NCBI GenBank assembly: GCA_946800325.1
Contig: OX326958.1
Location: 65,142,366-65,206,365 of the forward strand
Reading direction: 5' to 3'
Source of the DNA: Luzula sylvatica
Lineage: Eukaryota; Streptophyta; Magnoliopsida; Poales; Juncaceae
DNA length: 64,000 bases
The translations under genes and the position numbers were made by a program. Under the pieces are notes generated by a model. It was not told where the DNA came from. It was given only the letters and a program-made list of their open reading frames with translations, and did no database searches. This document shows positions 1 to 11,138 of the stretch, piece after piece. How positions within the stretch are numbered: the stretch's first letter is position 1; each line of letters starts with the position of its first letter.

Positions 1-498
1 TTTTTGGATCTCTTTATTTATTGAATGTTGTTAACAATAATATAATATAAAAATAATGATTGTTTTCGAATTTATACGGGCGTAACATATACAAATTAAT
101 ATAATTTAACTATTATGTTGATATATAGTACGACGTATTTGGTTATTCTAATCATAATGTGATAATTACCATAAATATTTAATCATTGTTTTTTTTATGT
201 TAACAATCATAAAATAATTGGAAAGAAAACATGAATTATTTTTTTTGGTCGTATATGCATAAGAAAAAAGTATAAAATATCTGAAAATTAATTTGTACAT
301 GAAAAACATAATAAATCATGTAATGGAATGGGTTTCCAATAATTTTATTCAAAAGCTCATATCACTTTATTCTATTTACAATAACTCCACCAAGCCCATA
401 TTTTATTTATATCATTAGAAATATATTCCTAAAAGCCCAAAATCTAGATTTTCTCTCCACTGAGCCCATTTTGTGATCCTCGGTTCTTAACTTCTTAT
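1..498. other. AT-rich intergenic DNA, no gene seen
   Basis: No reading frame with plant coding character, no splice-joined frame and no recognisable RNA gene is visible on either strand. The composition is strongly A/T with short homopolymer runs. Confidence 0.6.
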
Positions 499-934
499 TA
501 TCTTATCAACAATATTTGAAATTTATATTTCGCATCTAAATACATATTTAGAATTATACGTGACAAATGAAAGTATAATTACGTCAAACTTCAAAATAAA
601 AATACATTTTTAAATTTAACTGCTGCATATATATTTAGAAATTTAGATGACATATCATTATTCTTATCTGATAAGATTTTAAGATACTAACTATTAAACA
701 TGACATGACATGTAATTATCTTATCAACAATATTTGAAATTTATATTTCGCATCTAAATACATATTTAGAATTATACGTGACAAATGAAAGTATAATTAC
801 GTCAAACTTCAAAATAAAAATACATTTTTAAATTTAACTGCTGCATATATATTTAGAAATTTAGATGACATATCATTATTCTTATCTGATAAGATTTTAA
901 GATACTAACTATTAAACATGACATGACATGTAAT
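499..934. repeat. Perfect tandem duplication, 218-bp unit, two copies
   Basis: The segment beginning TATCTTATCAACAATATTTG at about 499 recurs at about 717 with a period of 218 bp. By eye the two copies are identical through to the shared end ACATGACATGACATGTAAT. Identity this high in AT-rich spacer suggests a recent duplication, or an assembly artefact. No coding content is visible in the unit. Confidence 0.9.
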
Positions 935-2300
935 TTTATTTTATTTTCAAAAAACATGACATGTAAATTAAAAAGGTGTAGAATATAAACTTTAGTTGTC
1001 ATGATGTTTGGTAGCCTGTATTATGTATGTTCTTGTTAACAAGAACATAGAGACAAACAATGAAATTAGCTCGATTATAAAAAAAGCTATGTTATATGAC
1101 AAATATAGAGGCTAATATATAGACACTACTAAATCCTCCAAAAATAAATTTACAAAAAACCCACCTAACACATGGGTCGTATTTTTGTATTATTAATATG
1201 AAAATGTACTTATTTTTCTGAAATATAATTTCACTTCCATTATTTCATTATTTATTATCAATGATATTCAAACCCTTTAACAAAAATATAAATAATACCT
1301 AGAAAATGAGAATTTAGATGGAATATACTACAAAAATCAAATTAAACCAAACAAGGCAATCAATCAAAATTATAAATAAATAAATAGTGGCTTAATTTGT
1401 TCCAAATTTCAACAGTTATACCTACTGAATTATTGATTTGATTGTTCTAATCTAACTACAAGCATATGGGGGGTTGTCTATTCGGCAGACACATTTTTCT
1501 ATTCGATTAGGGTTTAATTTGATCATTTAATTATGTTTATTTCTATTCTCAATTCAATCATTATCTTCTTCTATAGCATTAATTACGCCAAGCATTATAT
1601 AAGAATTATTTAAACTCAATTAAGATCCATGATTTTCCCCATTATGAAATTAAGATCTCACTTTCACGTTATCAATTAACAATTAGTGCATGCATGTGAT
1701 ATAGTTGTGTACAGTGATAAATACATGGTTACTTCGTGTATTTTAATATAGTTATTTATAACATACTCATTATAACATTAATTTCCGAATTAGGATATTT
1801 TACAATATTTTCATAGTACTTTTTATTGTGTGATGGATTTTATTCCTATATGTTGTATTCATATCCATACATAGTTTAGGATGTGCTTATTTTGTTTATT
1901 AAAGTTCTGTCATGTGATATGAATATGATATATTAATATATTAATATATTAATTTGAAAAGAGTTAATTCATGGATATGCCTAATTGATGTGTTGAATTA
2001 ATTATGGAGATTATATATTAGTGGAGGGAGAATGTATTGATTGGGCCATGAACGCCGTTCGTATGTCACGTCTGTTATGCAATATTTTTTGCATTTCGAG
2101 TTGGCATTTGCTTGGCCATGGGGCCTTGAACATGTAAGAAAATTATACAAAAAAAATACACTATTACGCTATTAATATATATTAATATATGTATATTTAT
2201 ATTAATAGGAATGCTAAAAAAAAAATCAAAAAAAAAAAATCCAAGGATCAAAATATATTGTTGAAATTAGAAATATATGTTCTTGTATTTAGCAAAATAT
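935..2300. other. AT-rich intergenic DNA with a perfect palindrome
   Basis: No gene is seen. The only discrete structure is a perfect 24-bp palindrome at 1026-1049 (arm TATGTTCTTGTT, no spacer). There is also a short TATTAA-type simple repeat near 1930-1955. Confidence 0.5.
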
Positions 2301-2309
2301 ATTATTTTA

Positions 2310-3183
2310 GGGAAATTTTCAAAAAACTCCCTATCTTTTTTGGATATTCTAAAAAATCCCCTATCTTTTTGGAAACTCCAAAAAAACCCCTCTACCAAAC
2401 TTTTATTTTCAAATACCCCCTATGAGGTTAAAATTAACTATGAATGGTGTTAAATATTTTTTTATGACCAAAATACCCTTCTTTTTACATATTTAGTAAT
2501 TAAAATAATATTTTTGTTATTTGTATTAATTTTAAAAAAGTCCTAATTTTTTTTTAGCTTATTATAATTTTTAAAAAATAATTATCATATGTTATATTTA
2601 TATAATTTTAATATTTCATGCATTATATATATTTGACTTTCATATTTCTTTACTGAAAAAATAACATAAAATAATAATAAGATGAACAATAATATTAAAA
2701 GAACACCTTGCAAATATTTAAAAATTAAAATATCATGAATTTAATAAAAACATACATAAAAGAAGAACGGAAATAAAAATAAAATAGATGTTTAAAGAAA
2801 TATTTTTCTATCACAGTATTTTCAAGGTGTTTATTTTATTATTATCTGATGTAGTTTTTCATGAATAATAAATGAAATATTAAAATTATACAAACACAAC
2901 ATTTAATAATTTTATTTTTGTGAAATTATTATATGTTAAAAATTATTTATGAATTTTCTTAAAACTAATAAAATTAATGAAAAAATAACAAAAATATACA
3001 TATGAAAATAGAAGGGTATTTTGGTCAAAAAAAAAATTTAACACCATCCATGGTTAGATTTAACCCCTATAAGGGGGTATTTGAAAATAAAACTTTGGTA
3101 GAGGGGGTTTTTTGGAGTTTCCAAAAAGATAGAGGGTTTTTAGAATATCCAAAAAATATAGGGGGGTTTTTTGAAAATTTTCC
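2310..3183. mobile_element. Non-autonomous Mutator-type MITE, copy A (874 bp)
   Basis: The ends are long inverted repeats of about 175 bp. The left arm starts GGGAAATTTTC and the right arm ends GAAAATTTTCC. The element is flanked by identical 9-bp duplications ATTATTTTA (2301-2309 and 3184-3192), the TSD length of Mutator-like elements. The interior is about 520 bp of AT-rich sequence with no transposase frame. The TIRs contain CCCTAT/CCTCTA anchors at 2331, 2361, 2390, 2420 and 2478, about 30 bp apart. A second copy in the same orientation lies at 58818-59690. Confidence 0.9.
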
Positions 3184-3192
3184 ATTATTTTA

Positions 3193-5340
3193 TTCTTAAT
3201 TTTAGTAATGTTAACATGTTTGAAAATATATTATTTTGTTAATTTGAAAAATATATTTTGTCTGTGTGAATTTTTTTGGATTCTTTTTTTTTTATTCTAC
3301 TTAGAAAATCTTTATACTAATATATGTATATTTACATTCAAAACAAGTTTATTTGAAATAAGAAAATGCAAAAATATTTAAAATGGTACTAAAAAATCTG
3401 AAATAAGAATCCAAAGAAGTGGCTCTTGTTCTATGCCAAAATGATTTCTTGGACATGTTGCAAAATGATTGAATTTTTTGAAGGATAAAGAATATAGCCA
3501 AGCAATAAAAATGTTATATTTCGACCATTCAAATTAATTTCGGGATAACATTATCTTAGATTCTTATATCAGAATATGTGATTGGACAAAGTGACATAAT
3601 AATGTTGATTCTTATCAACCATTATTTAAATATTATTATAATCATGATTGTTGTTCTTTGGTCTTTTACCTTTTAAAAAAGAAGATAAAAATGGACGTCT
3701 CCAGTATATTGGAATGGTGTGAATGAGAGAAAAAAGAAACAGCCGTCACTTGATCGGTCTAAAGCTGTCTGGGGATACTCCAATGTTTTGTTTTCTACTT
3801 TTAAACACTAATTTGCCTACACCTGGTCTACATACACCTTAAGTACAAACTATTATGAATACGAAACTATTTAATATTAGAAAGCACTATATACATGATT
3901 TCGATACGAAAATATGTATTTTTTGTAATGAATTAAATAACGAAGAAAGGGCCGGTCTCGAAAATTTTAAGACCCGAGACTGTTCTTAAAAAGAGAAATT
4001 CATTTTTTTTCAAGTTTTGTGAAAAATATTTATTTACTATGTAACTAAATATCATTTACCATTCTAGTCAAATTATCAATTAAATTACTAAATTAAATTT
4101 ATTATTGCTAATGTGAAACATGTTATATAAAATATTTTCAAAAATAAATTAAACAACAATAATATCCAAAAAGTATCAAAAAGAAAATAAAGAGGATAGA
4201 TTTGTGCTTTTCGCTTTCGGATTTTTCTGTATTTGTCCTCATATGTGGATTTGACGCGTAGTAAGGATGGACATATTGATGCAAATATTTTTATCAAGCT
4301 GATAATGTCAAATGATTCATAAAAATTGAAGAATATTTATATGAAAACAATATAATCGGAAAACATCACACATCACGCACTAGCGCATAGTTCAATTATT
4401 ATGATAATATATTTCTCTATAAACAAGAAAAACGAAAAAATATATAAATGATTTCAATACTAAAAATATGTATTTTTGGCAATGAGTAAAATAAAACTTA
4501 ACAGCGCAATTTACTAAATAGTGACGTTATAACGTCGTTATAGAACACGATAACGAAAATTACTAGTGAATCACACCCAAAACGCTACGGACCGATATTT
4601 CGCAACATAAAATATTGATTTTTGAATTATTAATCATGAAAAGTTTTTAATAGTTATATTTTACTAAGATCATATATTTTTTTGTGAATACGACAATACG
4701 ACATTGCTTAGAAAAAGAAAATCATGTATTTTAATGATTTAGTACAAAATAGAAAATATATTAATTTTCTGAAATGTTTATTAATATCAAATAAAATATA
4801 TCAAGTGTATAATAAATATATTGGGTTATTTAACTCATTACCTGTTAATTCAATTTAATTGGAAAACTCTAGAACTAAAATATTTGAATGTTTTTTTGGT
4901 GCACCGTGCACCGCACGTAAAGGAGGTTTTGCAAGATGATAATTATCTTTTTAATAATACAAGTTTTACATTCTTAGGATTGCAGTGAAATAGCCCCCAC
5001 TCGTGCGTTTCTCATACATCCCTCTCCATTATTTCTCAATAGCAAAATCCTACAATTTACCACATTCTAATTTCTAAGATTAACTCTTGCCAATAATTTA
5101 TGAAATAAATATATTACAAGTTGCATAGATTTCTAAAATAAAAAAGTCTATTATACATTAAAATATCTTCTACATTTTTCTATGAATATGTAAATTGTAT
5201 TTTTTTTTTATAATTCATTTAAGAATTTAATTTGATCCCTAATAGACTATTTTGTTAATATTGACAATACTAGAAAGCATGCGATAAAAAAAAATTATAC
5301 ATACTAATAATATGTCTCACATTTAATTTCATACTTCAAT
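3193..5340. other. AT-rich intergenic DNA, no gene seen
   Basis: No coding frame is supported. Small features only: a 14-bp palindrome GACGTTATAACGTC near 4522 and a GC-rich palindromic patch GGTGCACCGTGCACC near 4900. Open frames of 60-70 codons here lack codon bias or similarity that I recognise. Confidence 0.5.
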
Positions 5341-5465
5341 TTTTAAATCATGCCTTTTTTTTTCAGAGAAACATTTCGAATTGCACAGTTTTGCAATAGG
5401 AGAATTTCACTTCTCCACCTTGTATTATATTATCAATCTCCAGCAATTTCACTTCTCCACCTTAA

Positions 5466-5468
<3 letters not shown>

Positions 5469-5497
<29 letters not shown>
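5469..5497. repeat. (TC)n microsatellite in the leader of the next gene
   Basis: A run of about 14 TC dinucleotides lies some 520 bp upstream of the 6015 start codon. The whole 5340-6014 stretch is pyrimidine-rich (CTT and TTC runs), typical of plant core promoters and 5' leaders. It probably holds the promoter and 5'UTR of the downstream coiled-coil gene. Confidence 0.7.
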
Positions 5498-5502
<5 letters not shown>

Positions 5503-6014
5503 TTGAGTGTTTATGCAAAAATGCAGAGATTAACGAAGATCTTTTGAAGCAATCGAGGCTGCTCTTTGCTAAAGCTTGAATCTTTCTCGGCCATTGCGTT
5601 ATTTTCTCCTCTCTAATGGGTACCTACTAATTTTTCTTCTGGTCCATCCATTTCTCTTTTAATGCAACCACAGACATACATCTAGCCATTCCGACATCAA
5701 ATTTGAATTCGAACCTAATTTCTTTGTTTTTGCGCTTTTTTTTTTTACCTTACCATCTATATATTTTTTCTATTTTTCCCCTATTTTCTTTCCATTTTAG
5801 AAGCAACTCTACCAAAAAGAAAATCTTTTGTGTGTTTCAATAAAGCGAGATAAACTGGGATTTAGATTTACTTCGAATATTGCTTTGTTCTTCTTATTCC
5901 TTCTTCTCCTAAAGACGAACCCTCAAAACTTCAGTCCAAAACCCTGCATTTATTCTAAATTGTATTTCTTCTTCTTCTTCTTGTAGTAGTAGTAGAACAG
6001 AGACCAATCAAAGA

Positions 6015-8274
6015 ATGCTCAGTACAGATACTGGACCAGTCCAGTTGAAAAAGAGGGGCCTTTCATCATCATCTGCCACGTCATCATCTCTTAGAAGGAT
6101 CAAGCTCAAGAGACCAGTTTTGATTCATAGAAAGACACCAATGAAGAAAAGAGGTGACGGGTCTCGGTCATCTTACATAGGAACCCCTGAAAATCGTAAA
6201 AGTTACAATAATTACGAGGCTTTCGAAGGGACGGAAGGATCGGTCTCGGCTAGAAAGCTCGTTAATTCGCTTTGGCAAACGAACAAGACCAGTAGAGATT
6301 TCTCTGAATTATCTCAACACAATGTATCAGATGTGAGTATTTCGTTTTAAATTCTCATGTACCGTTTTTTCCTCATTGATCCGTGCTGCAATTTAGCATA
6401 TTCTCTTTTTTCGAGTAAAATTTGAAACAATAAATTACAAATAATGTAATCCAATATACCAAATGAAATTCAATTTGATTTGAACTTGGTTATTTGTTTT
6501 GTATGTAGATACCATGCTATTATGAAACGAGAAGGCATAGAAGAAAAGAATCGGCACAAAATTATCACGATGAAATAAGCATATCGTCACATTCTACCAG
6601 AAATAATTTCAGTGCAACGCAGGTTTATTTCCATAATCCTCTCTTAATTATCTTACCCTTAAAAAGTTTATTATTTCATTAAAACTGTACACTTAGGACC
6701 ATTCAACTCAAATCATTTATCTGTATTATTTTTAACCTATGGATCAACTCATTCATGAAAGTATATGCATCATTATTGTCCTTAGCTTTGACCTAAAGAA
6801 GACTGATTAATTTGCAAGCCCATGTGAGCTCACTATTATTAAATCGTACCAATTTCCTCAATTATGAAATCGAGTCCAGTTAAACCCCTAATTAACTCTC
6901 TATTATACTATTGTATAATTTCGGGTATAAATCGTAATGTTCTTTTTTTTTTTCAATATATTACAGATGCAAGTTCGTGATCGCAACAACTCTGCAAATA
7001 ATTCAACTGGAGAAAAATCGAATCATTTAAAGAATTTAAATAATAATTTAACTGCCTCGAGAGAAATCTTGAAAGCCCTAATTCACATTTGGAGCCCACA
7101 AAAGATGCAATCGTCTACTTTCTCTCTCATCTCGGCTCTCTACACGGAGCTAGACATGGCTCGTGTGCACGTACACAAACTAAACAAAAAATCCATACAA
7201 GAGAAGGATGAGAGAGAATTGACGAGACGAAAAGAAAAAGAAAAGATACTACTTTGTTTCGAGTCGTTAATAGAGGAGTTGGATATAGAGAAAAAATCTC
7301 GAAGAAAGGCCGAGAAAATAAATAGAAGGCTTGGGACGGTGTTGACCCAAATGGAGAGGTCCATTTTGGAGGCGAGTGAGGAGTTGGAGAAAGAAAGAAG
7401 GTCTAGAGAGAGGGTGGAGCGAGTTTGCAAGGAGTTGGTGCGAGGAATTGGAGAGGATCGAGCTGAGGTGGAGGAATTGAAGAGAGAGACGGTTAATTTG
7501 CAAGAGGAGTTAGAGAGAGAAAGAGAAATGCTTCAAATTGCTGATGAATGGAGAGAAGAGAGGGTTCAAATGAAATTGACAGAGGCTAAATGTCAATTTG
7601 AAGAGAAAAATAAAGCAATTGATCAATTGAGATATGAATTGAAGGAGTTCATGAGTTCAGATCGAGCCCACGAGGGTGAATTTGAAATTCAAGGAGATAT
7701 TGAGGGTGAAAATGAATTTTTTTATGATGAGAGGTTTCGATTGGAAGAGAGAAGTAAGGAGATTGATGATTTGAGGCATGAATTGAAGGCTTATTTGAGT
7801 GATAAAAGGACCCAAGAAGGTGAGTTTGAAATTAATGGAGAGTCTAAGGGTGAAGATGAAAATTTTCACGATGGAACCTTTCAATTTGAAGAGAAAAATA
7901 AGGCGATTGATCAATTGAGAAATGATTTGGAGGCTTATTTAAATGAAAAAAATGCTAAAGTGGGTGCAAGTGAAATTGAAGAAGAGTCCAAGGGTGAAAG
8001 TAAAAAATTGCAAGAAATTGATTCGGGTGAAGATAGTGACTTGCAATCGATTGAACTTGAATTGGATGATACAAACAATTTTCAAGACGAGGAGGGTCCA
8101 TCATGGAATTTTGAACAATTTGGGGGTTCGGGTGTAAATTTGCTCGATAAAGAGAGGCAAAAGATGCATGAGAAGGAATTAGAGAGATATAACTTGGTAA
8201 AGAAATTAAGAGATCACATGTTGGCTGGCTCGGGATTTATTGTAAAACAAGATAAAGGCAAAAATTCGTTATAG
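6015..8274 (+). CDS. Coiled-coil protein of the plant At5g41620-like family
   Basis: Three exons join in phase: 6015-6332, 6509-6622 and 6967-8274, giving 579 residues. Introns are GT..AG (donor GTGAGT at 6333, acceptors TATGTAG and TTACAG). The basic, serine-rich N-terminus (Leu-Arg-Arg-Ile-Lys, Thr-Pro-Glu-Asn) is followed by the family block Ser-Ala-Arg-Lys-Leu-Val-Asn-Ser-Leu-Trp at the end of exon 1. Exon 3 has the diagnostic segment LKALIHIW, then SLISALYTELDMARVHVHKL, then a long Arg/Glu/Lys-rich coiled coil. Residues encoded by about 7591-8022 form three tandem 48-residue repeats (each starting F/C-x-F/L-E-E-x-x-K-x-I-D) with a precise 144-bp period. The family is plant-specific and annotated as actin-regulatory or transporter-like only by coiled-coil resemblance, so its biochemical role is unknown. 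I recognise the family from memory. An in-frame extension upstream of 6967 is intronic. Confidence 0.85.
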
Positions 8275-8617
8275 GACTTGAATATCTTTTGAGAATTATT
8301 TTGTAATAAGATTGAATCAAGGTATTATTGTTTTTTACATGGACGTGTTAATTCAATGATCTTTTGAGAATTAAATGTTCTTGTTACTCTTTTGTTTTTT
8401 TAGCTTCTTTGTTATGTTCAGAACAGTATTTCATGTTGCATTTTGTACATAACGGTTTACCTTAAGATTTGTATTTTTATACTTGTTTTTTAATACTTTG
8501 TGGGTATTTCTCATTTGTACTTTTATAAAATATAGTTACTGGAAATTTCTTCTCTCGGCTTCAGTTAAGGAGCTACGCGAAACCTGCAAAATCTGAAGAT
8601 TTTTATGAATACACACA
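8275..8617. other. 3' flank of the coiled-coil gene
   Basis: AT-rich, with TTTTGTAATAAG and several T-runs consistent with a 3'UTR and polyadenylation region up to roughly 8530. No other gene is visible. Confidence 0.4.
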
Positions 8618-8914
8618 TAGAGAGGGGTCGAACGAGATGAGCTCGCACCCTAGAGAGGGTTCGAACGAGATGAGCTCGCACCCTAGAGAGGGGTCGAACG
8701 AGATGAGCTCGCACCATAGAGAGGGTTCGAACGAGATGAGCTCGCACCCTAGAGAGGGGTCGAACGAGATGAGCTCGCATCATAGAGAGGGTTCGAACGA
8801 GATGAGCTCGCACCCTAGAGAGGGGTCGAACGAGATGAGCTCGCACCATAGAGGGGGTTCGAACGAGATGAGCTCGCACCATAGAGAGGGGTCGAACGAG
8901 ATGAGCTCGCACCA
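8618..8914. repeat. 33-bp minisatellite, nine exact-length copies
   Basis: Nine head-to-tail units start at 8618 and every 33 bp to 8882 (core TCGAACGAGATGAGCTCGCA). Units alternate strictly between GGGGTCG and GGGTTCG forms, giving a 66-bp higher-order repeat. Because 33 is a multiple of three, the array is open in frames on both strands (an 11-residue repeat containing Met-Ser-Ser-His). This is a consequence of the period and I do not read it as a gene. The array is much more GC-rich than its surroundings. Confidence 0.95.
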
Positions 8915-9439
8915 TGCAGCATATCAGGGAACAAACCTCAAATTACTAACTGTTTGGGATGGCTTGATCGGAGTTAAACAAACGGTTATGGGTAATTTTC
9001 TGAAAGATCGAACAAGGGGCAATTTTTCAGATAAATCGGAGTTTAAACTATATGGAATGAGAGTGAACGCGGGATGGTGAGGCGCCTGTGAAGAAGGGAA
9101 GATAATCGGTGCGGAGAGAGGGAGCCGCGGTTTCTTCAGTTTGGGGCGATTTTTCTGAAATTCCGTTGCCTTGAATTTTTTTCTGCAATGATGACGTGAC
9201 AAATTGTAGGTTCAGAGAATAGGCTAACAAAAAGGTAAAATATAACTATAATTTTGAAACATTACACAAACATAATATTACTATTCAAAAAGAAAATACC
9301 ACAATTATAGTCTTTGGATGAATAAAACCAAGTTAGACACATGAATTAATTCATCTAGTTCATTACTAGACACACAGATTAGTTCATCTAACTTATTATT
9401 GAATAAAAGAAACTAAATCATATATCAAGAAACCAAATA
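8915..9439. other. Mixed-composition spacer after the minisatellite
   Basis: 8915-9230 is less AT-rich than typical spacer here and has overlapping short open frames on both strands, but none shows a recognisable domain or splice-joined continuation. It may be a decayed element or gene fragment. 9230-9439 is AT-rich and probably includes the 3'UTR of the minus-strand sulfotransferase. Confidence 0.35.
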
Positions 9440-10501
9440 TTATTCCACAGAGCTCGACACTAGCTTCGAGTTCATGGCACGAATCTCCAGTCCCGAATCT
9501 TTGAACTTCTGTTCTACAATATCATCGAGCTTTTGGGCCATTGCGGGTGTCATGTGATTCACCCAGTCTCCTATCACCCCTTTTCTGAAAAAATCTGAAT
9601 TCGTTACTTTATTATGAAAACTCCATTCATCGGTATTATTCACCTTTAAATCCTTGAGTTTCTTAAAGCTACACAACTCCACGATTTGTTCCACCAACCC
9701 GTCCTTTCGTTCCTCGTCTGAAAAAGGGCGATTGATGAACTCCGCCAACCTCTCGACATACCGGGTTTGCTCCTGCAACAAGTCTTCATATTTCAAGAAA
9801 AAAATCTTTCGCGGTCTTTTCACATGTTTTTGCCAATAATCGAAAACATGATTCCACAAGGGACCGTAACCAGAAACACCGTCACATAACATTTCGAATA
9901 TCTCGCTAAACGAAGGTTTGCATTCGGCATCCTTGAAAAACAAACATAGGGCATGGTACATAGAAACCGAAACATCTTTTGGGTCTCTACAAATGTAAAT
10001 GATCGGGCAATCCGAATGAGCGATCGAATCCGGGAGTAACGAGTAAGGCAAGTGCGTGCTCAAGAGGCGCGGAGATGGAAGAATCTCAATTAGGGAGCTT
10101 CGGCCTTCGGCAAATTCATTATCAATGTTGGGTATGCATTGGTGAGGATTGTATGCGAGAAGAGGATTTCGATGTAACGGGATTGTGGAACGCGTCGTGA
10201 TGGCGAATATTAGAGCTTTGAGCCAGGTCGAACCGGATTTCGGAGAGCTCGCGATGAATATATCGGTTGGGCGGGATTGGAATTTTTGTTGCATTGTGAA
10301 CGTGCCTCGAAGAATCATCTCCCAAACCCAAAAGCCTTTGTATGATCTCAGCGTGCCCGGATTGTACGATTTGACAGGAAGGGAGTCGATCAGGTTGTCG
10401 TACGTTTGGGGATGGCTTTCGACAATCAAGTTTTCGTCGTTGGCCTCTTCGATTGCTTTGAAGGGAATGGGGGCGTCGGTGGAAATAACGTTCTTGGCCA
10501 T
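9440..10501 (-). CDS. Cytosolic sulfotransferase (SOT family)
   Basis: An intronless coding region of 353 residues. It belongs to the PAPS-dependent family that sulfates flavonols, brassinosteroids, desulfo-glucosinolates or hydroxyjasmonates in the cytosol. Visible motifs: PKSGSTW at 87-93 (PAPS 5'-phosphosulfate loop), catalytic-type His150 in STHLPYSLLP, CRDPKD at 171-176 (3'-phosphate binding), YEDLL at 238-242, and FRKGVIGDW at 305-313 (C-terminal PAPS motif). The residue after GDW is Val where plant enzymes usually have Lys (GDWKN). The start is the ATG at 10499-10501 (Met-Ala-Lys-Asn). An upstream in-frame codon at 10522 is TTG, and a splice acceptor (ATATACAG on the minus strand) lies at 10525-10526, so the frame does not extend further. 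Length matches the family (about 320-360). The substrate cannot be assigned from sequence alone. Confidence 0.93.
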   Translation of the reverse strand: MAKNVISTDAPIPFKAIEEANDENLIVESHPQTYDNLIDSLPVKSYNPGTLRSYKGFWVWEMILRGTFTMQQKFQSRPTDIFIASSPKSGSTWLKALIFAITTRSTIPLHRNPLLAYNPHQCIPNIDNEFAEGRSSLIEILPSPRLLSTHLPYSLLPDSIAHSDCPIIYICRDPKDVSVSMYHALCLFFKDAECKPSFSEIFEMLCDGVSGYGPLWNHVFDYWQKHVKRPRKIFFLKYEDLLQEQTRYVERLAEFINRPFSDEERKDGLVEQIVELCSFKKLKDLKVNNTDEWSFHNKVTNSDFFRKGVIGDWVNHMTPAMAQKLDDIVEQKFKDSGLEIRAMNSKLVSSSVE

Positions 10502-10524
10502 CGATGTAAAATCAAATTGCAAAC

Positions 10525-11015
10525 CTGTATATTCATATTTAAGATAAACAAGTCATAAACAAATGGTATGTGCAAGAAAAAATATTTGTAATAAATGAGT
10601 AAGAACAATTGTATATAAATTGTTGCCTAACATATATTTATTATAATTTTTTTTATATAATCAACACAGGAATTTTAAAAATGTTGTAAATGAGTCGAAA
10701 ATACTGTCATCTAAAAATTAAATACTGGTCAACTAGATATGATTATTGCCGCATCAAAATTAAATAGTAATAAATCAGTAATTTATAATTTCTATTTTCC
10801 AAAAATATATGTTTACCACTATATAACTCGTCAAAATGAAATAGAAAAATATGTATACATGAATGTCTTGGGCCTCTTTGTAAGAAAACTTTCAAAAATA
10901 TTTTAATTTTTCTGTGCAAGAAATTTTACCAATTTAGAAATTGCAGAATAAATTTGATTAAACATACTAATTGCCGTATCTATATCAAAATTGCCAGGAA
11001 AAAAAATATAATTAC
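10525..11015 (-). other. Predicted 5'UTR intron of the sulfotransferase gene
   Basis: On the minus strand a strong donor (CCAG, then GTAATT) has its GT at 11015-11014. An acceptor (TATACAG) ends at 10525, 23 nt before the ATG. Splicing would join a purine-rich non-coding leader (upstream of 11016) to the coding exon. This is inferred from splice signals only. A second copy of the same leader and donor sits at 11463 in the duplicated segment. Confidence 0.55.
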
Positions 11016-11055
11016 CTGGAAATTTCTAGATTTTTTCGCTTCTCTGGACTTGTGA
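10714..11055. repeat. Leader/promoter duplication, proximal copy
   Basis: This block begins AAAATTAAATACTGGTCAAC and ends TTTTTTCGCTTCTCTGGACT. It recurs in the same orientation at 11139-11503 with moderate divergence and small indels. It contains the predicted leader-exon end and splice donor of the sulfotransferase gene. Confidence 0.85.
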
Positions 11056-11138
11056 ACTTGGAGGAAATAAAGAAAATAAGGCGAGAGATATGATAGTTTA
11101 TAGAAGTAAAAAAGAAGGGTAGTTTTGTAATTCCATAT

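Noticed and set aside
3002..3199. 65-codon frame, with a similar 94-codon frame at 59531-59815
   Set aside because: Both lie in the right TIR of the duplicated MITE and arise from the same terminal-repeat sequence; not a gene.
8618..8914. Possible CRISPR array
   Set aside because: Repeats are contiguous with no unique spacers, in a plant nuclear context. The same applies to the 115-bp and 60-bp arrays.
8565..9080. Repetitive peptides on both strands (MSSHPREGSNE and MVRAHLVRP types)
   Set aside because: Both follow from a 33-bp unit without stop codons. No start context, promoter or conserved flank supports a protein.
10502..10522. Seven-residue N-terminal extension of the sulfotransferase
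   Set aside because: Its first codon is TTG, not ATG, and a splice acceptor lies directly upstream; the ATG at 10501 is the better start.
10122..10547. Open frames of 69 and 132 codons overlapping the sulfotransferase
   Set aside because: Shadow frames of the real coding sequence, without independent motifs.
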